Assembly: GCA_945787735.1 (NCBI GenBank)
Contig: CALZIQ010000022.1
Coordinates: forward strand, 1 to 36,450
DNA from: an uncultured Chromatiaceae bacterium
GTDB taxonomy: Bacteria > Pseudomonadota > Gammaproteobacteria > Tenderiales > Tenderiaceae
Length of the DNA stretch: 36,450 bases
Reading direction: 5' to 3'
Below are positions 26,447 through 34,624 of the stretch, one piece after another. The position numbers and the translations under genes were made by a program. The number at the start of each line of letters is the position of its first letter. Position 1 is the first letter of the stretch. The notes beneath the pieces are model-generated. The model was not told the origin of the DNA. It ran no database searches and worked only from the letters and a program-made list of their open reading frames with translations.

Positions 26447-26893
26447 ATGGATTACCTTGCGCAGTTTGGATATCACTGGTTCTGGTTTGGTCTGGCGACT
26501 GTGTTGCTGGCGATTGAAGTAGTGCATGGTCGCTTCATGTTTATGGCGGGCAGTTTTGCCGCGGCGGTGATTGGTGGCTTGAGTCACTTTTTTCCTTATG
26601 TTGCTTTTGAGGTCCAGCTTCTGTTTTTTGCCGTGGCGGCGGCGGGCTTTATCTGGCTCAGTCGTTCCTACCTGCGCGAGCGTATGGCCAAGATTCAGCT
26701 GCAGCAGGATATCCTGCTGCAGCGTCGTTATGTCGGGCAGGTGCTGACCTTGGTCAATCCGATCGAAAGTGGCCATGCCAGCCAGAATATGGACGGCGTA
26801 GTCTGGTCGCTGCAAGGAAAAGACTGTCCGGCCGGCAGCCAGGTCAAGGTGGTGGATATGGGTGAGGGCTGGCTCAAAGTCGAGCCAGTTTGA
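26447..26893 (+). CDS. NfeD-like membrane protein
   Basis: The 148-residue protein has two or three N-terminal membrane segments (about 12-28, 30-47 and 54-72) and a cytosolic OB-fold domain (about 90-147: YVGQVLTLVNPIESG, MDGVVWSLQG, GSQVKVVDMGEGWLKVEPV). This is the short NfeD type (YbbK class) that usually partners a stomatin/SPFH protein; no such gene is adjacent. A perfect 26-base palindrome (26698-26723) lies in the linker between the membrane and OB domains. It is divergent from the DUF2007 gene and ends four bases from plsY. Confidence 0.85.
   Translation: MDYLAQFGYHWFWFGLATVLLAIEVVHGRFMFMAGSFAAAVIGGLSHFFPYVAFEVQLLFFAVAAAGFIWLSRSYLRERMAKIQLQQDILLQRRYVGQVLTLVNPIESGHASQNMDGVVWSLQGKDCPAGSQVKVVDMGEGWLKVEPV
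26698..26723. repeat. 26-base perfect palindrome inside the nfeD-like gene
   Basis: The sequence reads gctgcagcaggat and then its exact complement with no spacer, in the codons for IQLQQDILLQ. Both halves contain PstI-like ctgcag. It is much longer than chance would give at this place, and could extrude as a cruciform or form a tight mRNA hairpin. Confidence 0.75.
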
Positions 26894-26897
26894 GTCA

Positions 26898-27482
26898 TCA
26901 GGCCTTGATCTTGCCCTCGGTGCCAGACATCAGGCGTTGGATGTTTCCACGGTGGCGCCATAGTAACAGCAGCGCGATGGCAATACTGAGACTGATAAAG
27001 ATGCTGCCGGGCTCGAGCAGCCACATGTAGAGCGGGGCCAGCACGGCCGCGATCAGGGCTGAGAGGGACGAGATTTTGAATACCTTGGCCATGACCACCC
27101 AGGTCAGCAGCAGTGCCACGGCCACCGGCCAAGAAATACCAAGGAATACGCCCATGGCAGTGGCAACGCCTTTGCCACCGTGAAACCCGAAATACAGAGG
27201 ATATAGATGACCGAGGAAAGCGGCCATGGCGGTAGCCGCCAGCACACTGTCATCCACCCCGGCAATACGCGCAAGCAGTACCGGCAACAAGCCTTTGAGC
27301 ATGTCGCCAAACAGAGTGATGGCCGCCGCTTTTTTACCGCCATAGCGCAATACATTGGTGGCGCCGGGATTGCGTGAGCCCTCGGAACGCGGGTCAGGCA
27401 GGCCCATCAATTTGCAAGTGATGATGGCGGCAGAGAGTGAGCCGAGCAAATAGGCAAACACAACAAGGCTGATATCAAGCAT
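26898..27482 (-). CDS. plsY: Glycerol-3-phosphate acyltransferase PlsY
   Basis: The 194-residue polytopic inner-membrane enzyme uses acyl-phosphate to acylate glycerol-3-phosphate, the first step of phospholipid synthesis. The cytosolic motifs are present: SRNPGATN at 36-43, GHLYPLYFGF with the conserved GH at 91-92, and GGKGVAT at 102-108. Length is close to E. coli PlsY (205). It is divergently transcribed from folB, the common neighbour of plsY in Gammaproteobacteria, with a 100-base spacer. Confidence 0.96.
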   Translation of the reverse strand: MLDISLVVFAYLLGSLSAAIITCKLMGLPDPRSEGSRNPGATNVLRYGGKKAAAITLFGDMLKGLLPVLLARIAGVDDSVLAATAMAAFLGHLYPLYFGFHGGKGVATAMGVFLGISWPVAVALLLTWVVMAKVFKISSLSALIAAVLAPLYMWLLEPGSIFISLSIAIALLLLWRHRGNIQRLMSGTEGKIKA

Positions 27483-27585
27483 AATATTTCGAATTCAATA
27501 AGCCGGAAACGGGGCGTAATGATACGGCAAATCGGAATGATTTGCCCAATATCGCCACATTTGATTGCCAGACAAAGAAGAACTG

Positions 27586-27942
27586 ATGGATATTATTTAT
27601 TTAAGTGATTTGCGTATCGAAACCGTGATCGGGGTGTTTGACTGGGAGCGTGAGATCAAACAGCAGGTGGTGATTGATCTAGAGATGGGTAGCGACATTC
27701 GTCGCGCCGCCGAGACCGATGCGCTGGAAGATACGTTGGACTACAAATCCGTGGCAAAGCGTGTCATTAGCTACGTTGAAGAGAGCGAATTCCAGCTGGT
27801 CGAGACCCTGGCCGAGCGCGTGACCGAAATTCTGCTGAATGAATTCAATGTGCCCTGGGTGCGCCTGAGGCTTAACAAGCAGGGGGCGGTGCGTGGCGCC
27901 CGTGATGTGGGGGTGATCATCGAGCGAGGGGAAAAGGGCTAG
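27586..27942 (+). CDS. folB: Dihydroneopterin aldolase
   Basis: The 118-residue enzyme of the tunnelling fold cleaves 7,8-dihydroneopterin to 6-hydroxymethyl-dihydropterin. Family stretches are IYLSDLRIETVIGVFDWEREIKQ, the conserved DTLDYKSVAKRV, VETLAERV and LRLNKQGAVRGARDVGV with the catalytic lysine. E. coli FolB has 122 residues. A TTG at 27565 would extend it by seven residues, but the ATG at 27586, preceded by AAGAAGAA, matches the family start. folK follows without a gap. Confidence 0.95.
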   Translation: MDIIYLSDLRIETVIGVFDWEREIKQQVVIDLEMGSDIRRAAETDALEDTLDYKSVAKRVISYVEESEFQLVETLAERVTEILLNEFNVPWVRLRLNKQGAVRGARDVGVIIERGEKG

Positions 27943-28434
27943 GTGTCGCAAGTCTATATTAGCATTGGCAGCAATATTGATCCGGCGCAAAATATTCGCT
28001 CCGCCCTTGCTGATTTGCGCCGCTCTTATCCCGAGCTGACTATTTCGTCGGTGTATGAAAGTGAAGCAGTTGGCTTCGCCGGGGATAATTTCTATAACCT
28101 AGTGGTCGGTTTCGAAACGCACGATGATGTCTTTGAAGTTGCCAGAGTATTGCGCGCCATTGAAGATAATCACGCCCGCGCCCGCCGTGGCCCTAAGTTT
28201 AGCTCGCGTACCATCGATCTCGATCTGTTGTTGTATGACGATGAGATTATTAATCGCGATAGTCTCAATATTCCACGTGATGAGATCACTAAAAATGCTT
28301 TTGTACTCTGGCCGCTAGCTGAGATCGCCGCCGACAAAACACATCCAGAGCTTGGTTGTAGCTTTGGCGAGATGTGGCAGGCCTATCAAAAAGAGAGTCA
28401 GTCGCTCTGGCCAATTGAATTCGAATGGGATTAA
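27943..28434 (+). CDS. folK: 6-hydroxymethyl-dihydropterin pyrophosphokinase
   Basis: The 163-residue HPPK transfers pyrophosphate from ATP to the FolB product. It has the start VYISIGSNIDPAQNIRSAL, YESEAVGFAGDNFYNLVVGF, the signature RRGPKFSSRTIDLDLLLYDD and the late AFVLWPLAEIA. The start codon is GTG, directly after the folB stop, with GGGGAAAAGGG upstream, so translation is tightly coupled to folB. E. coli FolK has 159 residues. Confidence 0.95.
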   Translation: MSQVYISIGSNIDPAQNIRSALADLRRSYPELTISSVYESEAVGFAGDNFYNLVVGFETHDDVFEVARVLRAIEDNHARARRGPKFSSRTIDLDLLLYDDEIINRDSLNIPRDEITKNAFVLWPLAEIAADKTHPELGCSFGEMWQAYQKESQSLWPIEFEWD

Positions 28435-28500
28435 GCTAAGCCGTCACGCATTGTTTGAAAAATTCACTGGACAGATCAGCAAGCGGGGGATGATCTGGGC

Positions 28501-29700
28501 ATGATCAAAAAGATTGAAACAAAAAGCCTGAAAATCGGGATGTATATCCATGATCTCGATGCGTCATGGATGAGCCACCCATTTCTGCGTAACCGTTTTC
28601 AGGTCGACGACCAGAAAATTATCGATGAGGTGGTCGGCGCTGGTATCAAGCATGTCTATATCGACACTGAGCGTGGCTTGGATTTCGAAATGGCGGTGCC
28701 GCTTGAGCTGGTTCAGCAAGAAATCGCGGATAGCAAACAGCAATTAGCCGAGACGCAATCTGGCTTGATAAAGCAGGTCAGTTTCGAGTCAGAGCTGATC
28801 CGGGCTCAATCCATCGTCAGCGAGGCCAACACCGCCGTGCGTGGTTTTATGCAAGAGGTGCGTTTTGGCAAGCAGGTAGAAAAAGCCGTGGTGGATGAGG
28901 TGGTTGAGAATGTCACCGAGTCGGTGTTTCGCAATCAAGATGCCCTGATCACCCTGTCGCGCATCAAGAGCGTCGATCAATACACCTATATGCATTCAAT
29001 CAGTGTTTGTGTGCTGATGACTGCCTTTGCCCGAGCCATGGACTTCGACGCCGACACCATTCGCCAAATTTCAGTCGGCGCGCTGCTGCATGATTTGGGC
29101 AAGATGCGCGTTTCGCCCGAGATTCTAAACAAGCCAGGCAAACTCAACATGGATGAATTCCAACTGATGAAACGGCATGTGGACTTTGGCGAGGAGTTGT
29201 TGGCCGGCCAGTCATGGATGAGCGAACTGTCGCTGAAGGTAGTGCTGGAGCATCATGAACGTATCGATGGCAGTGGTTATCCTCACGGCCTCTCGGGTGA
29301 CGAGATTTCCGAAGTCGGGCGAATGGCGGCGATAGTGGATGTCTATGATGCACTCACCTCAAGCCGTTGTTATAAAAAATCGTGGGAGCCCACCTATACC
29401 CTGGGCAAGATGCTGGAATGGAGCCGTGATCACTTTGGCCAGGCCATGGCGCACCAGTTCGTCCGCTGTGTTGGCATCTATCCTGTCGGTACGTTGGTAC
29501 GGCTCAACTCTGGCATGATTGCCGTGGTGGTTGATCAACATGAAGATTACTTGCTTCAACCCCGGGTGCGTTTGGTATTCAACGAGCCGCTGGGGCGTTA
29601 TGTCACACCCGAGGATATCGAACTGACCGAGGCAGTCGACAGTATTGCTGATGCTGTTTCGCCGCAAAAGCTACGCATTAATCCGATGGATTTTCTTTAA
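28501..29700 (+). CDS. HD-GYP domain cyclic-di-GMP phosphodiesterase
   Basis: The 399-residue protein has an N-terminal DUF3391 domain (about 1-130) and an HD-GYP domain. The HD pair is H197-D198 in LLHDLGKMRVSPEILNKPGKL, followed by HHERIDGSGYP at 251-261 with the intact GYP triad. This is the architecture of active cyclic-di-GMP phosphodiesterases that linearise the messenger and so promote motility over biofilm. There is no membrane segment. It lies 66 bases after folK with a good GGGGGA Shine-Dalgarno, and is convergent with the pteridine reductase. What DUF3391 senses is not known. Confidence 0.93.
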   Translation: MIKKIETKSLKIGMYIHDLDASWMSHPFLRNRFQVDDQKIIDEVVGAGIKHVYIDTERGLDFEMAVPLELVQQEIADSKQQLAETQSGLIKQVSFESELIRAQSIVSEANTAVRGFMQEVRFGKQVEKAVVDEVVENVTESVFRNQDALITLSRIKSVDQYTYMHSISVCVLMTAFARAMDFDADTIRQISVGALLHDLGKMRVSPEILNKPGKLNMDEFQLMKRHVDFGEELLAGQSWMSELSLKVVLEHHERIDGSGYPHGLSGDEISEVGRMAAIVDVYDALTSSRCYKKSWEPTYTLGKMLEWSRDHFGQAMAHQFVRCVGIYPVGTLVRLNSGMIAVVVDQHEDYLLQPRVRLVFNEPLGRYVTPEDIELTEAVDSIADAVSPQKLRINPMDFL

Positions 29701-29716
29701 CTCAGCGCGTCCTTAG

Positions 29717-30469
29717 CTAAAACCCTAAGGTCCGGCCACCATCCACATTGATAATCTGGCCGCTGATATAATCCGCATCCTTAATCAAAAACAGTGCCGT
29801 ACGGGCGATGTCGCTCGGTGAGCCTTGCCGTTTCAGTGCAGTGCGGTTGAGAATCTCATCCTTGGTATTGTCATCCATCTCATGCTCCGGCCACAGGATT
29901 GCGCCAGGGGCGACACCATTGACGCGAATCTCCGGCCCCAGCTCGCGCGCCAGCGACATGGTTAGCATGGCCAGCCCGGCCTTGGCGGCACTGTAGATAG
30001 GGTATCCCTTCATCGGCCGTTGTGAATGAATGTCGACGATGTTGATGATGCAGCCCTGCTGTTTTTTTAGCTCACCCGTCGCTGCTTGTGAAAGAAAAAA
30101 GGGTGCTTTTAGATTGCTGCCGATCAAGTCATCCCAGTCCGCTTCACTGGCACTGCCGATTTCAGTCGGGTAAAAAGTGGAGGCGTTATTAATCAGCACA
30201 TCTAGCCGTTGCCAGGGGTTTGCGGCGTCCCTGATGACTTTCGGGAGTGATTTGGTGTCGAGTAGATCGGCCTGAATCAGCACGACAGAATTTGGCCGTT
30301 CGCTGTTTAATCGTTGCGCTAATGCTTCGGCATTTTCTTTGGAATTACGATAATGCAGCGCGATATTCATGCCGGCGTGGTGTAATTGGCAGGCCATCTC
30401 GGCACCGATGCGGTGAGCTGCACCAGTGATTAAAGCTACTTTGTGGGTTAGATCTGTTTGGCTGTTCAT
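29717..30469 (-). CDS. folM: Pteridine reductase (FolM/PTR1-like short-chain dehydrogenase)
   Basis: The 250-residue SDR has the cofactor motif in the pteridine reductase form TGxxxRxG (T15, G16, R20, G22: LITGAAHRIGA), LINNAS, and Y159/K163 in YPIYSAAKAG. D146 in NIVDIHSQRP replaces the usual catalytic serine, as in PTR1 and FolM. The enzyme should reduce dihydropterins with NADPH. It lies on the opposite strand near folB and folK, so a role in pterin or folate metabolism is well supported by context. E. coli FolM makes tetrahydromonapterin and has weak dihydrofolate reductase activity. Confidence 0.88.
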   Translation of the reverse strand: MNSQTDLTHKVALITGAAHRIGAEMACQLHHAGMNIALHYRNSKENAEALAQRLNSERPNSVVLIQADLLDTKSLPKVIRDAANPWQRLDVLINNASTFYPTEIGSASEADWDDLIGSNLKAPFFLSQAATGELKKQQGCIINIVDIHSQRPMKGYPIYSAAKAGLAMLTMSLARELGPEIRVNGVAPGAILWPEHEMDDNTKDEILNRTALKRQGSPSDIARTALFLIKDADYISGQIINVDGGRTLGF

Positions 30470-30533
30470 CGTCAGGGCTGATTCGGATAGACTGTCCGCA
30501 CTTTACCCCATTGAGCAGTAAACAGGAATTTAG

Positions 30534-31724
30534 ATGTCAGCAACAGATGCCAATTTGCCCCGGCCAGATGAACTGTCGCAGCAACATAGCGACCAACTCC
30601 AGGACAAAATTCGTGCAGAGATCGAGGCCGCCGGTGGTGCCATCAGTTTCGCCCACTTTATGGAAATGGCGCTGTATCAACCGGGTCTGGGGTATTACAC
30701 GGCGGGCTCGCGCAAGTTTGGAGAGGCCGGGGATTTTGTCACTGCGCCAGAATTATCCCCGCTGTTTTCCCGCTGCCTGGCGCGGCAATGCCAGCAGATT
30801 CTGACGGAGGTAGGTTTTGGCGATATCCTCGAGTTTGGTGCCGGCAGCGGCGCCATGGCTGCGGATGTCTTGCTCGAACTTGAACGGCTGGGCTGCCTGC
30901 CCGGCCAGTATTTTATTCTTGAGCTGAGCCCAGAGCTGAAACAGCGCCAGCAACAGACCCTGGCCCAGCGTGCACCCCACCTTCTCGAAATTGTCTCTTG
31001 GCTCGACGGTCTGCCCGAGTCAGGCTTTCAGGGTGTAATCCTGGCCAACGAGGTGGTCGATGCCATGCCCGTGCATCTGCTTCTGTTTCAGCAGCAAGGT
31101 GTGCTGGAACGCCATGTGACCTTTGATGGCCGCAGTTTCATCTGGCAGGACAAAGCCCTCGCCTCGGCCGAGTTACATCAGCGCATAGGTGAGCTTGAAA
31201 CCGAGCTGGGCGGCGAGGTGTTTTGCCCTGGTTATCTGACTGAGATCAACCTGGCCCAACAGGGCTGGATTAATAGCCTGGCCGCCCTGTTGGAGAAGGG
31301 CGCAGCGCTGATTATCGATTACGGTTTTCCTCAACATGAGTTTTATCACCCTGACCGCACCAGCGGCACGCTGATGTGTCATTACCGTCATCGTGCCCAC
31401 GGTGATCCGTTGGTCCTGGTGGGTTTGCAGGATATCACTGCTCATGTGGATTTTACTGCCCTGGCCCAGGCGGGGCAGGATGCGGGGCTGGACGTGATGG
31501 GGTATACCAGCCAGGCGCAGTTTTTGATGGCGACAGGACTGACGGAAATGCTGGCGGAGGCGGATCCGAACAATACACGCCGTTATCTCGAAATTACTGA
31601 GCAGGTGAAAAAACTCACTCTACCGAATGAAATGGGAGAGCTGTTCAAGGTGATTGCATTGGGGTGTGGTTTGGAGCAGGCGCTGAATGGCTTTCTGTTG
31701 CAGGACCGACGGGGTCGACTTTGA
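30534..31724 (+). CDS. MidA/NDUFAF7-family SAM methyltransferase (DUF185)
   Basis: The 396-residue protein matches the DUF185 methyltransferases: FAHFMEMALYQPGLGYYTAG, GDFVTAPELSPLF at 66-78, SAM motif I LEFGAGSGAM at 99-108, ILANEVVDAMPVHL and IDYGFPQHEFYHPDRTSGTLMCHYRHRA. The eukaryotic member NDUFAF7/MidA methylates an arginine in a complex I subunit; bacterial substrates are unknown. The gene is divergent from the pteridine reductase with 64 bases between and has AGGAA before the ATG. Confidence 0.9.
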   Translation: MSATDANLPRPDELSQQHSDQLQDKIRAEIEAAGGAISFAHFMEMALYQPGLGYYTAGSRKFGEAGDFVTAPELSPLFSRCLARQCQQILTEVGFGDILEFGAGSGAMAADVLLELERLGCLPGQYFILELSPELKQRQQQTLAQRAPHLLEIVSWLDGLPESGFQGVILANEVVDAMPVHLLLFQQQGVLERHVTFDGRSFIWQDKALASAELHQRIGELETELGGEVFCPGYLTEINLAQQGWINSLAALLEKGAALIIDYGFPQHEFYHPDRTSGTLMCHYRHRAHGDPLVLVGLQDITAHVDFTALAQAGQDAGLDVMGYTSQAQFLMATGLTEMLAEADPNNTRRYLEITEQVKKLTLPNEMGELFKVIALGCGLEQALNGFLLQDRRGRL

Positions 31725-31738
31725 GTAGATGATGAAGC

Positions 31739-31768
31739 TTGCGGCTGTGAATGAATCATCAGCCGCAA
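31739..31768. terminator. Hairpin between midA and the convergent 54-aa gene
   Basis: A perfect 9-bp stem (ttgcggctg with its complement) and a 12-base loop lie 15 bases past the midA stop. There is no clear T run on either strand, so terminator function is uncertain. Confidence 0.45.
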
Positions 31769-31810
31769 TCAGGCTGCCATTGTTATTTCGGTTAAGTGCG
31801 GTTTAGTTGG

Positions 31811-31975
31811 CTAGTTTTGTTGCCTATCATTATCCTGTGGATTGAGTCCGCGCTTAGCGTTTAGTTTATCTGCTTCATCCTGATCGCATGGATAGCAGTA
31901 TTCTTCATAAAGATCGCAGCACTCCTGCTCTTGATCGGGGTTTTTGTTTTTACTATGGCGATGTGATTCATTCAT
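31811..31975 (-). CDS. Small acidic Cys-containing protein, 54 aa
   Basis: The frame is open to 32041, but the ATG at 31975 has AGAGGTAAAG upstream and is preferred. The protein is very hydrophilic: a histidine- and lysine-rich N-terminus (NESHRHSKNKN), then a compact cysteine cluster (C19, C20, C27, C30: ECC...YCYPC) with tyrosines, and a polar tail. The CC-x6-C-x2-C arrangement could bind a metal. No family was recognised and no signal peptide is present. Confidence 0.5.
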   Translation of the reverse strand: MNESHRHSKNKNPDQEQECCDLYEEYCYPCDQDEADKLNAKRGLNPQDNDRQQN

Positions 31976-32118
31976 GATCTTTACCTCTGCATGGCATAAA
32001 TAACTACTGCAAAGAGCACTAGACTTCTTCACAGCCCACACATTAACAATAGACTATTCTCCAGACGGGTGTGTGATCGAGGCCACATTCACGCAGTTTA
32101 CTGCTCTGGTTTGTCTAC

Positions 32119-33270
32119 TCACTGGGCGGCAGAATTCGTATGCCCCTGCAGTAACATATTGATCTGTTTACGACTTAACACCCCCACCAGTTTCTGCTGT
32201 TCATTGATGATGGGCATATGATGGATCTTCTTGCTGTCCAGTAGTGGCAGTAGTTCGGCGACTTTTGAGCTGTCCGGTGCTGAAATAACTGGGTGCGTCA
32301 TGATTTGGCCGACCACCTCGGGTTTTTCGGTATGGAGTTCAGTTGTGGTCCTGATCAATGATTCAATGCGGTCTTCCAGAATTTTCTGTGGGAAGTTACG
32401 GGCATGTTCGATGAAATCATCCAAGGTGAGAATGCCAATCACATGTTGGGCACGGTTGATGACTGGAATGGCGCTGATGTGATATTGACCCAGCCACTGC
32501 CATGCCTCTTCCAGCGAGGTGCCGTATTCGGCCGCTACTGGATTAGAGATCATCAGATCTGAGCAGCGCAAATCACCCAGGCGGCGTTGCTGGTGATGAT
32601 GATTGGCCAGGCTGTAGAGCTGGTAGAGCTGTTCCTGTTTGACATCGATAAAGGTGTCCAGTCCGTTAAGTGCACTTTGCAGGTCTTCTGTTTCAAACGG
32701 TGGTTTGAAGCTGATGCTTGTCTGTTGTTGCTCGAGCCAGGCGGTGGGGGATTCATATTTATCTTTTTCCTGCTGCAGTTGTAACAGAAAATTGAGTACA
32801 CGTACCGCCAACAGCAGAATGACAGCGTTGAGCGCAACTGGTGTCAGTACAAACTGATAGCCGAGCAGATGCACCTCGGGGGCTAGCACAATCAGCATGG
32901 CGGTGGCGCCACCGGGCGGATGCAGGCAACGCAGGTATTGCATGGCCAGCAGTGCGCCAGCAACCGCCAGCGGGATGGCGATTAACTGGCTGGGTATGTA
33001 AAGGGCGCAGCTGACCCCGATGCTGGCAGAGACGATATGGCTGACCAATAAAGCCCAGGGTCGGTTCATGGGGCTCGAGGGCACTGCAAACAACAACACG
33101 GTTGAGGCCCCCATGGAGGCGACAATATACGCCGCGCCGCTGTGAGATAGAAACTGGTTGCTGATCCAGGTCACCAAGGCAATGGCGATCAAGGCCGTGG
33201 CAGAGCTGAGAATGATTTCCTGATGACTGAGATGCTGTTTGCCTACAAGTTTGTTAATAAATTTATGCAT
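32119..33270 (-). CDS. HPP family membrane protein with two CBS domains
   Basis: The 383-residue protein has an N-terminal HPP domain with four or five membrane segments (about 20-160), including the name-giving HPPGGAT at 117-123. A linker follows, then two CBS domains at the C-terminus (about 232-288, starting CSDLMISNPV, and about 320-372, VGQIMTHPVISAP). CBS pairs sense adenosine nucleotides. Plant and cyanobacterial HPP proteins have been linked to nitrite transport; whether this one does so is unknown. It is a single-gene unit. Confidence 0.88.
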   Translation of the reverse strand: MHKFINKLVGKQHLSHQEIILSSATALIAIALVTWISNQFLSHSGAAYIVASMGASTVLLFAVPSSPMNRPWALLVSHIVSASIGVSCALYIPSQLIAIPLAVAGALLAMQYLRCLHPPGGATAMLIVLAPEVHLLGYQFVLTPVALNAVILLLAVRVLNFLLQLQQEKDKYESPTAWLEQQQTSISFKPPFETEDLQSALNGLDTFIDVKQEQLYQLYSLANHHHQQRRLGDLRCSDLMISNPVAAEYGTSLEEAWQWLGQYHISAIPVINRAQHVIGILTLDDFIEHARNFPQKILEDRIESLIRTTTELHTEKPEVVGQIMTHPVISAPDSSKVAELLPLLDSKKIHHMPIINEQQKLVGVLSRKQINMLLQGHTNSAAQ

Positions 33271-33331
33271 AAAGTCCGTTTAATGACGTCTTGGTGTTGT
33301 ATTGATATCCAGTTTTGATCAAGTGACGGCG

Positions 33332-33365
33332 AAAAAAAACCGCAGCTTTGTGAGCCGCGGTTTTT
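33332..33365 (-). terminator. Terminator of the O-methyltransferase-like gene
   Basis: A 9-bp stem (33335-33343 with 33357-33365) is followed on the minus strand by a run of eight T residues. It lies just past the stop codon at 33386. Confidence 0.88.
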
Positions 33366-33385
33366 CATATCATGCATAGCTGCAG

Positions 33386-34426
33386 TTAGCGTTTGTAGCC
33401 GCTCACCATGATGAAGGGGCTGGGTGGCGACATCTGTTTGGACGAAATGTCGACAAAGCCTACCTCGCGCAGGATCTCTTCCATCTCGGCGGTTGAATAA
33501 GACGAACCGGCCACGGTGTTGATGACCTGGTTCACCCCGATAAGCGCAGCCAGTTCCGGGCCTTTCTTGTCGGCGTGAAGCAGCTGCTCCTGAATCATGA
33601 TGACGCCGTCTTTGTTCATGGAGTCATAACACTTCTGCAGCAGTTTCTTGATGTTCTCCGGTGACTCCTGGTTGGTCATGGAGGAGAGCAGCATGGCGTC
33701 GTTGCCTGTGCCGAGTGAATCGGTGTTGTAATCGCCCGGGCGCAGTTCAACACGATCCTGCATGCCGTACTGGTCGACGATCTCTTTGGCGATCTTGAGA
33801 TTCTGTTCACGGTCCATTGCCACCGCATTCAGCCCGTCATAGCGTTCGCAGAATTTGACCGCAAAAGTGGATGGACCGCAGCCAACGTCCATCAGTTGCT
33901 TCTTGCCGCTCAGGTCAAACATGTCCGTGAGCACGCCTGATTGAGATAGGGCACGATTGTGCATGCCCATCATGTAATTGCGTGTTTCCTCGTCGCTGTA
34001 TTCCTGATGCATCAGCGCTGAAGGCTTGCCGGTTTTGACAGTGTTGTACAAACCGCCCCAGGCTTCGTACCAGTTTTCGAACATGTAGACGATGCCACCT
34101 TGGTAGAACTTGCTCGAAGAGGTCAGAAAGGTCTGACTGAATTCATTATTCATGAAAGTGTCGCCATTGCGATCGAGAAAGTCGATGGAGACCAAGGCGC
34201 TGAGCAGGGCGCCAAGGCAGCGGCGGTCAGCGTCGGTCTCTTTGGTCAGCGTGTCTAAATCCTTAGACTGACCATCGAGCAGGTTAAAAATATCGAGTCG
34301 GTTGGCGGCATGTAACACACACGAATTCCAGTAGCCGGATGCCACCTGCATCACCTTCATTGGGTCCATCCCCTCGGGCAGTCCCCAGCTGTCAGCAGCG
34401 CCTTCTTTTTTATCCCACTCAGACAT
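33386..34426 (-). CDS. O-methyltransferase-fold SAM enzyme with dimerisation domain
   Basis: The 346-residue protein has the two-part build of plant-type small-molecule methyltransferases. An N-terminal winged-helix dimerisation domain covers about 20-100 (VMQVASGYWNSCVLHAANRLDIFNLL). The Rossmann domain has motif I LMDVGCGPSTFAVKFCERY (DVGCGPS at 180-186). Near the C-terminus, AALIGVNQVINTVAGSSYSTAEMEEILREVGF is typical of the group. Relatives include acetylserotonin and hydroxyneurosporene methyltransferases and the DMSP-pathway S-methyltransferase DsyB, so the substrate is open. ATG 34426 has GAGAGG upstream. It is transcribed alone with its own terminator. Confidence 0.8.
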   Translation of the reverse strand: MSEWDKKEGAADSWGLPEGMDPMKVMQVASGYWNSCVLHAANRLDIFNLLDGQSKDLDTLTKETDADRRCLGALLSALVSIDFLDRNGDTFMNNEFSQTFLTSSSKFYQGGIVYMFENWYEAWGGLYNTVKTGKPSALMHQEYSDEETRNYMMGMHNRALSQSGVLTDMFDLSGKKQLMDVGCGPSTFAVKFCERYDGLNAVAMDREQNLKIAKEIVDQYGMQDRVELRPGDYNTDSLGTGNDAMLLSSMTNQESPENIKKLLQKCYDSMNKDGVIMIQEQLLHADKKGPELAALIGVNQVINTVAGSSYSTAEMEEILREVGFVDISSKQMSPPSPFIMVSGYKR

Positions 34427-34624
34427 CAAAAACCTCTCATCTATTCTATTTATGAAGCAAAAAAACAGCTCTGCAATATGAATGATGAAGCCGGATTTGT
34501 CCAGCCGGTAGCTGTCAGACCGACTGCCCTGGCGTTACAATGGCGCCTCTTCAGCGCCCTTCGAGGCTAGGTTGGTGGAGCTAACTTTCTGAAAAAAAAG
34601 TAATTTTGAATATTGGAGTGGGTT

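Noticed and set aside
27565-27585. TTG start extending folB by seven residues
   Set aside because: The ATG at 27586 has a purine-rich upstream site and matches the family N-terminus.
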